Under the pieces are notes generated by a model, which was not told where the DNA came from, made no database searches, and worked only from the letters and a program-made list of their open reading frames with translations. This document shows positions 1 through 10,327 of a stretch of 64,000 bases of DNA, one piece after another (positions within the stretch are counted from its first letter, which is position 1; every line of letters begins with the position of its first letter). A program made the translations under genes and the position numbers. The stretch is from assembly GCA_020442165.1 (NCBI GenBank), contig JAGRKV010000051.1, positions 310,001 to 374,000 of the forward strand. Reading direction: 5' to 3'. Origin of the DNA: Hyphomicrobiaceae bacterium (GTDB lineage Bacteria > Pseudomonadota > Alphaproteobacteria > Rhizobiales > Hyphomicrobiaceae).

Positions 1-28
1 CGTGCGCCGTAACGAGGTCGAGAATTCC

Positions 29-316
29 ATGCGTCTGACAATACTTTCATCCGTTTTTCTTACGCTTTCGAGTGCGTTTCTGCTCTATGCGCTTAACAAT
101 GACACGCGCGCGCTGGAGGAGGCACTGCAGGCCCAGGAACGGGTGGCGGCGGAACTCAAGAGCGATATTGCCGTGCTGAAGGCCGAGCGCGCCCATCTTG
201 CGCGGCCAGATCGCATGGAGCCTGCCGCGCGTCTCCTCGGCATGGCGCCTCCCCGGCCTACGCAGCTCACCGGCAAGATCGAAACCGGGAGTACGAAGGA
301 GCACGCAGGCCAGTGA
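29..316 (+). CDS. ftsL: Cell division protein FtsL
   Basis: This is a 95-residue bitopic inner-membrane protein of the divisome, the partner of FtsB/FtsQ that activates FtsW-FtsI. It has a short cytoplasmic start, one hydrophobic segment at about residues 3-22, then a charged heptad-like coiled coil (about 25-55) and the FtsL-like stretch ERAHLARPDRMEPAARLLGM. The size and the position directly before ftsI fit FtsL. The ATG at 29 places the membrane segment at the N-terminus. A GTG at 2 in the same frame is an alternative, probably inside the end of rsmH, which lies outside the window. The family is poorly conserved, so the call leans on context. Confidence 0.85.
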   Translation: MRLTILSSVFLTLSSAFLLYALNNDTRALEEALQAQERVAAELKSDIAVLKAERAHLARPDRMEPAARLLGMAPPRPTQLTGKIETGSTKEHAGQ

Positions 317-441
317 GGATTTGCGGGCCGCGGTAAGTTTCGGCGTGTTGACGACCCCGGTTCACGCATGCCCGCAAGTTTGAAGCATCCTATTCCTCGG
401 CTCGAAACGTCTTGGTTTGCGCAGGTCAGGGAGGGAACGGC

Positions 442-2142
442 ATGGGCCGGTCCGTCACCATATCGAGCGGGTTGATCCCGGTGGCTGGCAAGGCAACGCC
501 TGTGCCGGGACCTGGTGGCGCCGTGCCGCGCTATCCGCTGCGCTCCGCCGCGATGATGGCCGCTGTCCTGGCGGCGTTCTCGGTTGTTGGCGTGCAACTC
601 GTCCGGCTGGCGGGGCAGGGCGCGGGTGTTCCGGTTGCCGCCATCAGTGCGCCGATCGCAACGGGCACCTCGCGACCGGATCTTGTCGATCGGTCGGGTA
701 GGCTGCTTGCCGGCGATGTGGAGTTGCCCTCGCTGTTCGTCGATCCGCTGCTGGTCGTCGACCGCGACGAGCTCGTCGAGAAGCTGCGTGGTGTTTTGCC
801 TGATCTTGATGAGCCGGGATTGCGTTCCGCGCTGGCTGAAAAGGGGCGGCGCTTTCATTGGGTGAAGCGCGGGCTTTCACCTGCACTGGCGCAACGTGTT
901 CACAACCTCGGGCTGCCGGGTCTGGCGTTCCGCCAGGAGTTGCGGCGGGCCTATCCGGGCGGGCATCTTGCCGGCCATGTGCTGGGCGGCGTCAATGTTG
1001 ACAACCGCGCGGTCGCCGGGATCGAACGCTATCTGGATGAGGCACAGCTGGTCGACCCGGTGGTGTCCGTCGAGCCCAGTTCCAGGGTGCCGGTGCAGCT
1101 GTCGCTCGATATGCGCGTGCAGCATGCATTGGAGCAGGAACTGATCGAAGCCAAGCGGACCTACCGCGCGCAAGGCGCAGGTGGCGTGGTGCTCGACGTC
1201 GAGACCGGCGAAGTGATCGCCTCGTCCTCGCTACCGTTCGTCGATCCTTCGCGATTGGATCAGACAATGGCTGGCGGTGTGATCGACCGGATAGCAGGCG
1301 GCACCTATGAGCTGGGCTCTATTTTCAAGCTTATGACTGTGGCGATGGCACTCGATAGCGGGCGTGTGACGGCCAATACGGTGCTTGATCTTTCCCAGCC
1401 GCTCAGTGCAGGCCGTTTCGAATTCAAGGACCATCACGGTGGTGCGCGAGCAATGTCGGTGCGCGATGTGTTCTTGAAGTCGTCCAACGTCGGCGCTGGC
1501 ACACTTGCGCTGAACGAGGGTACGAAGCGGCAGAAAGCGTTTCTCGCTTCGCTCGGCCTTGCGGACCAGATACGGACCGAGGCTGGTCCGGTTGCCGGGC
1601 CGGTCGTGCCTGGCAACTGGGACAGGGCAGAGACGATCACGGTTTCTTTCGGGCACGGCATCGCCGTGGCACCCTTGCAGTTCGCGGCAGCGGCGGCTGC
1701 GCTCGTCAACGGCGGGGAGTATGTTGCGCCGACGCTGCTGAAGCGGCCGGCTGGCGCGGTGGTCGAACGCCGCCGTGTGATTTCAGAAAAGACCAGTGCG
1801 GCTTTGCGCGAAATGATGCGTGCAAACGTCGCAGAGCGTGGCGGAACCGGAGAGCGCGCGGCAACGCCAGGCTTTGCCGTCGGAGGCAAGACCGGAACAG
1901 CGGAGATCGCGGTGCGCGGGCGCTATGACCGCAACGCCGTCATCGCATCGTTTCTGGCAGCGTTTCCAATTGAAAAACCGCGTTACGTGACACTCGTCAT
2001 GCTGTTTCGCCCCGCGCGCACGGCAGCTTCGGGTGGCGAAATCACCGCCAGCCGAACGGCCGCCCCGGCGACACGGCGGCTTGTCGGCCGGATTGCACCA
2101 CTGCTCGGGCTGAAGCCCGATGCGACGGCGAACGGCAGCTGA
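442..2142 (+). CDS. ftsI: Septal peptidoglycan transpeptidase FtsI (PBP3)
   Basis: Class B penicillin-binding protein of 566 residues that cross-links septal peptidoglycan with FtsW. An N-terminal signal anchor (about residues 35-55) precedes the dimerisation domain and the transpeptidase domain. Active-site motifs are visible: SIFK with nucleophile Ser293, SSN at 347-349 and KTGT starting at Lys483. The ATG at 442 was chosen because a purine-rich ribosome site (AGGGAGGG) lies just before it; an in-frame TTG at 412 is less likely. It follows ftsL by 125 bases and precedes murE, the usual dcw order. Confidence 0.96.
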   Translation: MGRSVTISSGLIPVAGKATPVPGPGGAVPRYPLRSAAMMAAVLAAFSVVGVQLVRLAGQGAGVPVAAISAPIATGTSRPDLVDRSGRLLAGDVELPSLFVDPLLVVDRDELVEKLRGVLPDLDEPGLRSALAEKGRRFHWVKRGLSPALAQRVHNLGLPGLAFRQELRRAYPGGHLAGHVLGGVNVDNRAVAGIERYLDEAQLVDPVVSVEPSSRVPVQLSLDMRVQHALEQELIEAKRTYRAQGAGGVVLDVETGEVIASSSLPFVDPSRLDQTMAGGVIDRIAGGTYELGSIFKLMTVAMALDSGRVTANTVLDLSQPLSAGRFEFKDHHGGARAMSVRDVFLKSSNVGAGTLALNEGTKRQKAFLASLGLADQIRTEAGPVAGPVVPGNWDRAETITVSFGHGIAVAPLQFAAAAAALVNGGEYVAPTLLKRPAGAVVERRRVISEKTSAALREMMRANVAERGGTGERAATPGFAVGGKTGTAEIAVRGRYDRNAVIASFLAAFPIEKPRYVTLVMLFRPARTAASGGEITASRTAAPATRRLVGRIAPLLGLKPDATANGS

Positions 2143-2357
2143 ACCGGCACGCCTTGCAACTGGTGGGATCTGGCAAAGGTCCTGATTGGTTTGGTGATAA
2201 TTCAGGTGTTTGACCAATTCGGCGGCGGACAATAATACGATTGAGCGTCCGGCATGGAATATTCGGTGTCAGGCGCGCGGGTGGCGCATCTTCACGGTCG
2301 TGCGCTGCCGTCCAATGGGGCGCCAACTGAACTCGGCCAGATGCGGGCCTTCAAAGC

Positions 2358-3818
2358 ATGCTGCTGACACAACTTCTTGGTCCCGAGACAACGACCCCTG
2401 CCGGTGTCTCACGGTTTTTCGTGACGGGTCTCACTGCCGATAGCCGCCAGGTCGCGCCCGGCTTTGTATTCGCTGCTCTTCCGGGTACCGCCGTCGACGG
2501 TGCGCGGTTCATCGGTGATGCAGCGGCGCGCGGTGCCATAGCGGTGGTCGCGCGGGGCGATGTTGCGTTGCCCGAAGGCCTGAAGATCCCAGTCATCACC
2601 GTCGAAAATCCACGCCGCGCATTGGCAATGATGGCGTCGCGATTTTATCCAGCGCAGCCGGGAACGATCGTTGCGGTGACGGGGACCAGCGGCAAATCTT
2701 CGGTAGCTGATTTCACCCGCCAGATTTTTGCCGCGTGCGGTTATCGCGCGGCCTCGCTCGGAACCATCGGTGTCGTCAAGCCGGATGGAGCGGTCTACGG
2801 GTCGCTGACGACGCCCGATCCGGTATCGCTGCACCAGACCTTGAACGAGCTTGCGGAAGAAGGCATCTCGCACCTTGCACTTGAGGCCTCGTCGCATGGG
2901 CTCGACCAGCACAGGCTCGACGGCGTGCGGCTGACGGCGGCGGCTTTCACCAATCTCGGCCGCGACCACATGGATTATCACGCTACAGTCGAGGACTATC
3001 TCGCGGCCAAGCTGCGCCTCTTCACCACGCTGCTTCGGCCAGACCAGATTGCGGTTGCCAACTCCGATGGGGCCATGTCGGAACGGGTGGCGGATGCGGC
3101 GCGGGCGCGTGGCCTCGACGTTCGCACGGTTGGACGGACAGGGTCCGCGGTGAGGCTTGTGGATGTTGCCCGCGACGGCTTTGCGCAAGTGCTGCGCGTT
3201 GTCGCTGACGGTGTGGAGCGCACTATCAGACTTCCCTTAATCGGCGCCTATCAGGTGGAGAATGCGCTGACGGCCGCGGCGTTGGCGGCGGCGGGCGGTG
3301 TCGAAATTCAGGAGGCTCTGGGGGCGCTGGAAACACTGCAAGGGGTGCCTGGGCGCCTCGATGTCGTCGGTGAGGCGCGAGGCGGTCTCATCGTTGTCGA
3401 CTATGCGCACAAGCCTGAAGCGCTTGCCGCCGTGCTCGACAGCGTGCGTCCGTTCGTGACGGGCCGGCTCATCTGCGTGTTCGGTTGCGGCGGGGATCGC
3501 GACACGGGCAAACGCCCGATCATGGGCCGGATCGCGGTCGAGCATGCCGACGTTGTCATCGTGACCGACGACAATCCGCGCAGCGAGGATGCGGCCTCCA
3601 TCCGTTCGCAAATTCTGGCTGAGGCTGCCGGAGCCCGGGAGGTCGGTGACCGGAAGAGTGCGATCGAGGAGGCCGTTGGCATGGCCGGGGCGGGGGATGT
3701 GGTCGTCATAGCCGGCAAGGGCCATGAAACCGGCCAGATCATCGGCAACACCGTATTGCCGTTCTCAGACCACGAGGTCGCGCGCGCGGCGGTCCGGAGG
3801 GTGTCGGAGAATGGCTGA
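2358..3818 (+). CDS. murE: UDP-MurNAc-L-Ala-D-Glu:meso-DAP ligase MurE
   Basis: Cytoplasmic Mur ligase of 486 residues that adds the third stem-peptide residue. The P-loop reads TGTSGKSS with Lys113, a slight variant of the usual TGTNGKTT. The motif DNPR at residues 405-408 is the meso-diaminopimelate selectivity motif, so the stem peptide should carry mDAP as in other Gram-negatives. The C-terminal domain contains the conserved GKGHE. Its stop overlaps the start of murF by eight bases, indicating translational coupling. Confidence 0.96.
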   Translation: MLLTQLLGPETTTPAGVSRFFVTGLTADSRQVAPGFVFAALPGTAVDGARFIGDAAARGAIAVVARGDVALPEGLKIPVITVENPRRALAMMASRFYPAQPGTIVAVTGTSGKSSVADFTRQIFAACGYRAASLGTIGVVKPDGAVYGSLTTPDPVSLHQTLNELAEEGISHLALEASSHGLDQHRLDGVRLTAAAFTNLGRDHMDYHATVEDYLAAKLRLFTTLLRPDQIAVANSDGAMSERVADAARARGLDVRTVGRTGSAVRLVDVARDGFAQVLRVVADGVERTIRLPLIGAYQVENALTAAALAAAGGVEIQEALGALETLQGVPGRLDVVGEARGGLIVVDYAHKPEALAAVLDSVRPFVTGRLICVFGCGGDRDTGKRPIMGRIAVEHADVVIVTDDNPRSEDAASIRSQILAEAAGAREVGDRKSAIEEAVGMAGAGDVVVIAGKGHETGQIIGNTVLPFSDHEVARAAVRRVSENG

Positions 3819-5268
3819 ACCGCTGTGGAGTGTCGAAGCGCTCGTTGCTGCGTGTGCCGGACACGCCGATGGCGCAGTAGGCGAAGCGGGTGCCGTTACG
3901 GGAATTTCGATCGACACGCGCACGCTTGTGCCGGGGGATCTTTTCGTCGCGCTCAAGGATCAGCGCGATGGGCACGAATTCGTCTCCGCCGCCTTCGAGA
4001 AGGGTGCTGCTGCGGCGTTAGTCCATGAGGGATATGCGCGGCAGTCCCAGGATGGCCTGTTGATCCGTGTCGACGATGTCCTGACCGCACTTGAACGGAT
4101 CGGGGTTGCCGCTCGGGCGCGGCTTGATCGCAACGCCCGGGTCATCGCCATCACGGGAAGCGCTGGCAAGACGACAACCAAGGAAATGCTGCGCCTGTGC
4201 CTGACGCCGCTGGGGGCTACGCATGCTTCGGACAAATCGTTCAACAATCATTGGGGCGTGCCGCTGACGCTGGCACGCATGCCGCGCGACACGCGGTTCG
4301 CCGTATTCGAGATCGGCATGAACCATGCTGGCGAGATTACGCCGCTGACGCAGATGGTGCGTCCCGACATCGCCATGGTGACGACGGTTGAGGCGGCTCA
4401 CCTTGCGGCATTTGCAAGCGTGGAAGACATCGCGCGGGCCAAGGCTGAAATCATGTCTGGACTGGAGCCGGGCGGTTTTGCCGTGCTCAATCGCGATAAT
4501 CCGCATTACGGGATACTGCGCCAAGCCGCAGTCGATCGCGCTGGCGTCAATGTCGTGTCTTTTGGCGTCTGTCCGATACCGCAAGGCGATGGTGCAGCAT
4601 CTGTGCGGCTGTTGAGCGAGACGGCCAGCGGCAGCGGAACGCGGATTGCGGCGCTAACCGGTCATGGCATCGAAGCGGGCATGGCGGGTGAGTTCGCGTT
4701 CGAGCTGGGGGCGGCGGGGCATCACATGGTGCTCAATGCGCTGGGTGTCGCGGCTATTCTTCAATGCGCGGGCGTCGGGATGGGCAGCGTTGCCGCATTG
4801 GCCGGGTTCGGGCCGCCGCAGGGGCGGGGCTCGCGACAGCCTATAGCCATCGCGGGTGGTGAAATACTGCTCATCGACGAGAGCTACAACGCCAACCCTG
4901 CTTCGATGCGTGCGGCGCTGATGGCGATGGCGTTGCTGCCGCGCCAGACCTATCACAGACGCATCGCGGTTCTGGGCGATATGCTCGAACTTGGCTCGGA
5001 AGCGCGTCAATTGCACGAGGGGCTGGCGGATGCTCTCAGCGTTGCCGAGGTCGACTGCGTCTATGCCGCGGGCGCCAATATGCAGTATCTCTTTGCAAAA
5101 ATTCCCAAAGCCCGGCAGGGCGCCTGGGCGGAGACTTCGGCTGATCTGGAAGCAGCGTTGAGCGCGGAGCTGGGGCCGGGCGATGCGGTAATGATTAAGG
5201 GCTCCAACGGTTCGCGCATGGGGCGGCTCGTCGAATTGGTGCGTGGGCTGGAACGGGACAACAATTAG
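3811..5268 (+). CDS. murF: UDP-MurNAc-tripeptide:D-Ala-D-Ala ligase MurF
   Basis: Mur ligase of 485 residues that adds D-Ala-D-Ala to finish UDP-MurNAc-pentapeptide. P-loop TGSAGKTTT with Lys120, then the central-domain stretch FEIGMNHAGEI and the C-terminal DESYNANPAS, all typical of MurF. The reading frame is open back to 3724 inside murE, but the ATG at 3811 with GGAGG ten bases upstream starts directly before the N-terminal uridine-binding domain. It overlaps murE by eight bases. Confidence 0.95.
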   Translation: MAEPLWSVEALVAACAGHADGAVGEAGAVTGISIDTRTLVPGDLFVALKDQRDGHEFVSAAFEKGAAAALVHEGYARQSQDGLLIRVDDVLTALERIGVAARARLDRNARVIAITGSAGKTTTKEMLRLCLTPLGATHASDKSFNNHWGVPLTLARMPRDTRFAVFEIGMNHAGEITPLTQMVRPDIAMVTTVEAAHLAAFASVEDIARAKAEIMSGLEPGGFAVLNRDNPHYGILRQAAVDRAGVNVVSFGVCPIPQGDGAASVRLLSETASGSGTRIAALTGHGIEAGMAGEFAFELGAAGHHMVLNALGVAAILQCAGVGMGSVAALAGFGPPQGRGSRQPIAIAGGEILLIDESYNANPASMRAALMAMALLPRQTYHRRIAVLGDMLELGSEARQLHEGLADALSVAEVDCVYAAGANMQYLFAKIPKARQGAWAETSADLEAALSAELGPGDAVMIKGSNGSRMGRLVELVRGLERDNN

Positions 5269-5317
5269 AAGAGGGCCAATGCGCACAAGGCGCGTGGCGT
5301 GAGGGAAGAAACAATCA

Positions 5318-6400
5318 ATGCTCTATGAGCTCATAAATTTCAGTGACCAGATCGGTCCGCTCAACGTCTTCCGCTACATCACGTTCCGCACCGGCGGGGC
5401 TATCTTCACGGCGCTGCTATTCGTGATGCTGTTTGGCCCGGGCATCATCGACCTGCTTCGGGTCAAGCAAGGCAAGGGACAGCCGATCCGCTCCGACGGG
5501 CCGCAGACGCACCTGGCCAAGGTGGGCACGCCGACAATGGGCGGCCTCATGATTCTTGCTGGAGTCCTGGTTGCGACGCTGCTTTGGGCGAACCTGTCCA
5601 ACATGTACGTGTGGGCCGTGCTGATGGTGACGCTCGGCTATGGCGCCATTGGCTTTTATGACGACTACCTCAAGGTGACGAAGCAGACGACTTCGGGTTT
5701 CGGGACCAAGTCACGGCTGCTGCTTGAGATCGGCATAGCGGCCCTGGCGACCTATATGCTCGTGCAAATGGGCACGCCGGGTTTTTCTGATGCGCTGACG
5801 TTCCCGTTCTTCAAGAACGTGATGTTGCCTCTCGGCATGTTTTACGTGGTGTTTGGTGTGCTCGTCATTGCAGGTGCCGGCAATGCGGTGAACCTTACCG
5901 ATGGCCTCGACGGACTGGCCATCGTGCCGGTGATGATCGCAGCTTCCACGTTCGGGTTGATCGCCTATCTGTCGGGCCGCGCGGACTTTGCCAAGTATCT
6001 GCAAATTCACTACGTCGCGGGTGCGGGCGAGCTTGCCATCATCTGCGGTGCGCTGATCGGTGCTGGGCTCGGGTTCTTGTGGTTCAATGCGCCTCCCGCC
6101 ATGATCTTCATGGGTGATACGGGATCGCTTGCACTGGGCGGCGCGCTCGGCACCATTGCGGTCGCCACTAAGCACGAGATCGTTCTGGCGATCGTCGGCG
6201 GGCTGTTCGTGCTGGAGGCACTATCGGTCATCATCCAGGTCGCATCATTCAAGACGACGGGTAAGCGTGTCTTCCGCATGGCGCCATTGCATCATCACTT
6301 CGAGCAGAAGGGCTGGCGGGAATCGACGGTTGTCGTGCGCTTCTGGATCATCTCGGTGATCCTGGCACTCATCGGCCTCGCCACGCTGAAGCTCAGGTAG
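5318..6400 (+). CDS. mraY: Phospho-MurNAc-pentapeptide transferase MraY
   Basis: Polytopic inner-membrane enzyme of 360 residues that moves phospho-MurNAc-pentapeptide onto undecaprenyl phosphate to make lipid I. Around ten hydrophobic segments are present. Family motifs include PTMGG near residue 70, the Asp pair in [21 protein letters not shown], and the His-rich MAPLHHHFE that marks MraY. It sits between murF and murD, as in the canonical cluster. Confidence 0.97.
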   Translation: MLYELINFSDQIGPLNVFRYITFRTGGAIFTALLFVMLFGPGIIDLLRVKQGKGQPIRSDGPQTHLAKVGTPTMGGLMILAGVLVATLLWANLSNMYVWAVLMVTLGYGAIGFYDDYLKVTKQTTSGFGTKSRLLLEIGIAALATYMLVQMGTPGFSDALTFPFFKNVMLPLGMFYVVFGVLVIAGAGNAVNLTDGLDGLAIVPVMIAASTFGLIAYLSGRADFAKYLQIHYVAGAGELAIICGALIGAGLGFLWFNAPPAMIFMGDTGSLALGGALGTIAVATKHEIVLAIVGGLFVLEALSVIIQVASFKTTGKRVFRMAPLHHHFEQKGWRESTVVVRFWIISVILALIGLATLKLR

Positions 6401-6452
6401 AGAGTCGCCCAGGCCACACCGCTGGGGCCGCAACTGGGCTAAATTGCACAGC

Positions 6453-7910
6453 ATGATTCGCACAACCACATTTGCCGGGCGGCGGGTTGCCGTCTTCGGG
6501 CTTGGCAGCTCGGGGATTTCGGCCGCGCTTTCATTGCGGGCTGGCGGGGCGGATGTGCTTTGCTGGGACGACAGTGTCGCCGGTCGAGAGGCGGCGATGC
6601 GTGCGGGCTGCAACGTCGGCGATTTTGGCGACGCGGGCTGGGACGGGATTGCGGCCCTGATATTGGCGCCCGGCGTACCGTTGACCCATCCCGAACCGCA
6701 TGCCGTGGTCAAGAATGCCCTGGCGGCTGGTGTGGAAGTTATCGGCGATGTCGAGCTGTTCTGCCGGCAGCGTCGTGAAACGGCCCCCCTTACCCCGGTC
6801 GTCGCCATCACCGGCACCAACGGCAAATCGACGACGACTGCTCTGGTCGCGCATCTGCTGAGAGAACTCGGCCACGACGTTCAGATGGGGGGCAATATCG
6901 GCAAGGCGGTGCTGACGCTCGATGAGCTGAGCGAGCAGCGGGTCTATGTGATCGAATTGTCCTCATTCCAGATTGATCTGACACCTTCGCTCAATCCGAC
7001 AGTGGGCGTGGTGCTCAATGTCACGCCCGATCACATCGATCGCCACGGCACGGTCGAGCATTACGCCTCGGTCAAGGAGCGATTGGCGCAGCGCGCCGAT
7101 GCGCCCTGCATCGGTCTTGATGATGCGATAACGCGAGCGATGGCTGATCGCGTGGCGATGCCCGACCGCCGCATCACGTTCACGAATGTAGAGGCGCGAG
7201 CGGCGGATGCGGACTTCTTTGCTGAAGGCACGAAGCTCTATGCCCGGTCGTGGGATGGCGACAGCAATCCCGTTGTCGAGGTTGCCGACATCGCCGGTGT
7301 GGCAAGCTTGAGAGGTTCCCACAACGTCCAGAATGCGCTGGCGGCGCTGGCCGCTCTGTGGGCGCTGCGACTGCGTTTCGAAGCTGATGGCCAGGACTTG
7401 CCGCCGGTCTGGGACAAGGCGAAGCTTGCTGCGGCGTTGCGGTCTTTCCCTGGTCTGCCCCATCGCATGGAAGAGGTCGGGCGGGCAGGTACGGTTTTAT
7501 TCATCAACGACAGCAAAGCGACCAACGCCGACTCGACCGAGAAGGCGCTGGCGGCATTTCCCGCCGACATCCACTGGATCCTGGGTGGCAAGGCGAAGGA
7601 CGGCGGCATTACCGCGCTTGAAAGCTATTTCCCGCGCGTGAAGAAGGCCTATCTCATCGGCGCCGCGAGTGATGAGTTCGCGGGCACGCTCGATGGCAAG
7701 GTTGCCTATGAGCGTTGCGGAACGCTGGAGGCAGCGGTCAAGGCTGCGGCCCAGAATGCCATGCGTGCCAAGGCCGGTTCGCCTGTCGTGCTGTTATCTC
7801 CGGCGTGTGCCTCCTACGATCAGTTCCGGAATTTCGAAGAGCGCGGTGATGCGTTTCGCCGCCATGTGGCCGGGTTGAAGGGGGTCGTACTACGGGAGCG
7901 GGGGGCATGA
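6453..7910 (+). CDS. murD: UDP-MurNAc-L-alanine:D-glutamate ligase MurD
   Basis: Cytoplasmic Mur ligase of 485 residues that adds D-Glu. An N-terminal Rossmann-like domain (GLGSSGISAA) binds UDP, followed by the P-loop ITGTNGKST and the C-terminal FINDSKATNADST and LLSPACASYDQF, all characteristic of MurD. The ATG at 6453 is preferred over a TTG at 6444. The stop overlaps the ftsW start as ATGA, so the two are probably translationally coupled. Confidence 0.96.
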   Translation: MIRTTTFAGRRVAVFGLGSSGISAALSLRAGGADVLCWDDSVAGREAAMRAGCNVGDFGDAGWDGIAALILAPGVPLTHPEPHAVVKNALAAGVEVIGDVELFCRQRRETAPLTPVVAITGTNGKSTTTALVAHLLRELGHDVQMGGNIGKAVLTLDELSEQRVYVIELSSFQIDLTPSLNPTVGVVLNVTPDHIDRHGTVEHYASVKERLAQRADAPCIGLDDAITRAMADRVAMPDRRITFTNVEARAADADFFAEGTKLYARSWDGDSNPVVEVADIAGVASLRGSHNVQNALAALAALWALRLRFEADGQDLPPVWDKAKLAAALRSFPGLPHRMEEVGRAGTVLFINDSKATNADSTEKALAAFPADIHWILGGKAKDGGITALESYFPRVKKAYLIGAASDEFAGTLDGKVAYERCGTLEAAVKAAAQNAMRAKAGSPVVLLSPACASYDQFRNFEERGDAFRRHVAGLKGVVLRERGA

Positions 7911-9082
7911 GGGTCAGCCGTGCCGATCGCAGCCAGCTCGCCCAATGGTGGTTCACCGTGGATCATACGCTGCTGGCCGCGATTTTCGCGCTCGCTGCGG
8001 CAGGTGTCGTGCTCTCGCTTGCGGCAAGTCCGGCCGTGGCGGCGAAGAAGGGGCTCGCGACGTTTTATTTCGTTGAGCGGCATGTGCTGTTCACCGGGAT
8101 TGCTCTGGTCATCATGTTGCTCGTTTCGCTGCTCGACGCGGCTTTAGTGCGGCGGCTTGCGCTGGTCATTTTTGGGCTGGCGTTCATGGGGCTGGTGGCC
8201 GTCAATCTGACTGGCGCGGAGGTCAACGGCGCGCGGCGCTGGCTCAGGATCGGCGGGCACTCGCTGCAGCCATCAGAGTTCGCCAAGCCTGCGTTCGCCG
8301 TGCTGATGGCATGGCTTTTCGCCGAAGCGCAGCGGCGGCGGGATATGCCGGCGTTGTCGATTGCCGTGCTCGTCGGCGTCGTATTCGCCGGACTGCTCGT
8401 TGCGCAGCCTGACGTCGGCCAGACGCTGCTCGTGGCGCTGGTGTGGGGTGCGCTGTTCTTTCTCTCCGGTCAGCCGATCGTCGCGGCATTTGGGCTTGCG
8501 GGCGTCGGGGCTTTGGGTCTTGCCGCTGCCTATCACATCTTTCCGCACGTCGCCGGACGCATCGACCGCTTCATGACGCCAGACGTCGGCGACAACACCC
8601 AGGTCGCGCGTTCCATGCAGTCGTTCATTGAGGGTGGTTTTTTTGGCCGCGGCCCGGGTGAGGGTACGATCAAGACCGTGTTGCCCGACGCGCATACCGA
8701 TTTCATCTTCGCGGTGGTGGCCGAGGAATACGGGATCATCGCGTGTCTGGTGCTGCTTGCGCTCTTCGCCTTCATCGTACTGCGGGCCCTGGTGGCGGCA
8801 AGCCGCGAGCCGGACGGTGCGATACGCTTGGCGATCCAGGGGCTGTCCCTGCTGTTTGCATTCCAGGCGCTTATCAATATGGCGGTGAACGTCGGTCTTC
8901 TGCCTGCCAAGGGTATGACGCTGCCGTTCATTTCGTCGGGCGGCTCGTCCACCATCGCGATATCGATCACGCTGGGCATGCTGCTTGCCCTGACGCGGCG
9001 CAGGCACGATCTGATGCGCCTCAAAAAGCCCCGATTGATGCCGAGTGTCGATTTCGGCAATGAGGCGGGAGCGGCGCGCTGA
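7907..9082 (+). CDS. ftsW: SEDS peptidoglycan glycosyltransferase FtsW
   Basis: Polytopic protein of 391 residues that polymerises lipid II at the septum with FtsI. About ten membrane segments are visible. The SEDS signatures GARRWLRIGGHSLQPSEFAK and KGMTLPFISSGGSS are intact. The start overlaps the murD stop (ATGA). It lies next to murG, the lipid II synthase, so substrate maker and user are adjacent. Confidence 0.96.
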   Translation: MRVSRADRSQLAQWWFTVDHTLLAAIFALAAAGVVLSLAASPAVAAKKGLATFYFVERHVLFTGIALVIMLLVSLLDAALVRRLALVIFGLAFMGLVAVNLTGAEVNGARRWLRIGGHSLQPSEFAKPAFAVLMAWLFAEAQRRRDMPALSIAVLVGVVFAGLLVAQPDVGQTLLVALVWGALFFLSGQPIVAAFGLAGVGALGLAAAYHIFPHVAGRIDRFMTPDVGDNTQVARSMQSFIEGGFFGRGPGEGTIKTVLPDAHTDFIFAVVAEEYGIIACLVLLALFAFIVLRALVAASREPDGAIRLAIQGLSLLFAFQALINMAVNVGLLPAKGMTLPFISSGGSSTIAISITLGMLLALTRRRHDLMRLKKPRLMPSVDFGNEAGAAR

Positions 9083-9146
9083 CGTGTGCCGTCTTCGTGG
9101 TGCGTCATCACGGGGATTGGGCCGGCGATCACGGGGGGAAGACCAA

Positions 9147-10286
9147 TTGCAGGTACGCGCAGATGAGGACAAGCCGCTGATCCTGCTGGCGGCAGGAGGA
9201 ACCGGGGGGCATCTGTTTCCGGCATTCGCGCTGGCAGAGGAGCTGGCGCGGCGTGGCTACGCGGTCGATCTCGTCACCGATGAGCGCGGCGACCGCTATG
9301 GCACGGGTTTTCCTGCCCGGACCGTTTATCAGATTCCGTCCGCCACGCTTTCAGGCCGCTCGCCCATGGCGGTGGTGCGGACGGCATCGAAGCTTTCCCG
9401 GGGCGTGGTGCGCGCCTACCGGCTGCTGGGGAAGATCAAACCGGCGGTCGTCGTGGGGTTTGGCGGTTATCCGACTTTCCCGCCTCTGATCGCAGCCGGC
9501 TGGCGCCGCATCCCAACAGTCATTCACGAGCAGAATGCCGTGCTTGGCCGGGCCAACCGTATGCTCGCCAAGCGCGTCAGCATTATTGCCACCTCGTTCG
9601 ATGCCGTGCGCGGGCTGGATGGGGGGCTTGCCGCGAAAGCCCGATTTACGGGAAATCCGGTACGCGCGCAGGTTGCGGCTCTGGCGGACCGGCCATTCAA
9701 GGCGCCTTCGCCTGGTGAGCCGTTTCACCTCGTCGTATTCGGTGGCAGCCAAGGCGCGCGGTACTTCTCCGATACTGTGCCCCAGGCGCTCTTGCGGCTT
9801 TCGGAGGAGGAGCGGGTGCGGCTGCGTGTCGTCCAGCAGGCCCGCGAGGAAGACGTGGCGCGCGTGGAAGCGGCTTATCGTTCGGCCGGAATCGCTGCCA
9901 TGATTGCCCCGTTTTTCAAGGATTTGCCGGAGCGGCTCGCTGATGCGCACCTGATTGTCGCTCGTGCGGGAGCATCCACGACGGCTGAATTAACGGTGAT
10001 TGGGCGGCCATCCCTGCTTGTGCCGCTGCCACATTCGCTGGATAACGATCAACTCTACAACGCGACCCGGCTTGCCGAATCGGGGGGCTGCTGGTGTATC
10101 GAGCAGAAAGATCTCGGGCCGGAGCGACTGGCCGCTGAGATCGGTATGGCCATGGCACGTCCAGAGCGTCTTGAAGCCGCTGCAATTTCGGCCAAGAAGC
10201 AAGGCCGGCCAGATGCGGTGGCCCGGCTTGCCGATGAGGTTGGCGAACTGGGCAATGTTCAGCACAAGCCCGGGCGTACCAACTAG
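9147..10286 (+). CDS. murG: UDP-GlcNAc transferase MurG (lipid II synthase)
   Basis: GT-B glycosyltransferase of 379 residues on the inner face of the membrane that converts lipid I to lipid II. The N-terminal glycine-rich GGTGGH is at residues 17-22; HEQNAVLGRANR and VFGGSQGA are also typical of MurG. The start is inferred: the frame is open back to 9045 inside ftsW, but the only codon close to the domain with a ribosome site (GGGGGGAAG) is a TTG at 9147. No in-frame ATG lies between residue 6 of the long frame and the domain. Confidence 0.93.
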   Translation: MQVRADEDKPLILLAAGGTGGHLFPAFALAEELARRGYAVDLVTDERGDRYGTGFPARTVYQIPSATLSGRSPMAVVRTASKLSRGVVRAYRLLGKIKPAVVVGFGGYPTFPPLIAAGWRRIPTVIHEQNAVLGRANRMLAKRVSIIATSFDAVRGLDGGLAAKARFTGNPVRAQVAALADRPFKAPSPGEPFHLVVFGGSQGARYFSDTVPQALLRLSEEERVRLRVVQQAREEDVARVEAAYRSAGIAAMIAPFFKDLPERLADAHLIVARAGASTTAELTVIGRPSLLVPLPHSLDNDQLYNATRLAESGGCWCIEQKDLGPERLAAEIGMAMARPERLEAAAISAKKQGRPDAVARLADEVGELGNVQHKPGRTN

Positions 10287-10327
10287 CGTCCGCGGCGGGG
10301 TGTCCGATAACGAGGGGAAAAACAACG

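Noticed and set aside
8273..9172. Minus-strand 299-codon ORF
   Set aside because: Antisense of ftsW and the ftsW-murG junction; Arg/His-rich shadow composition.
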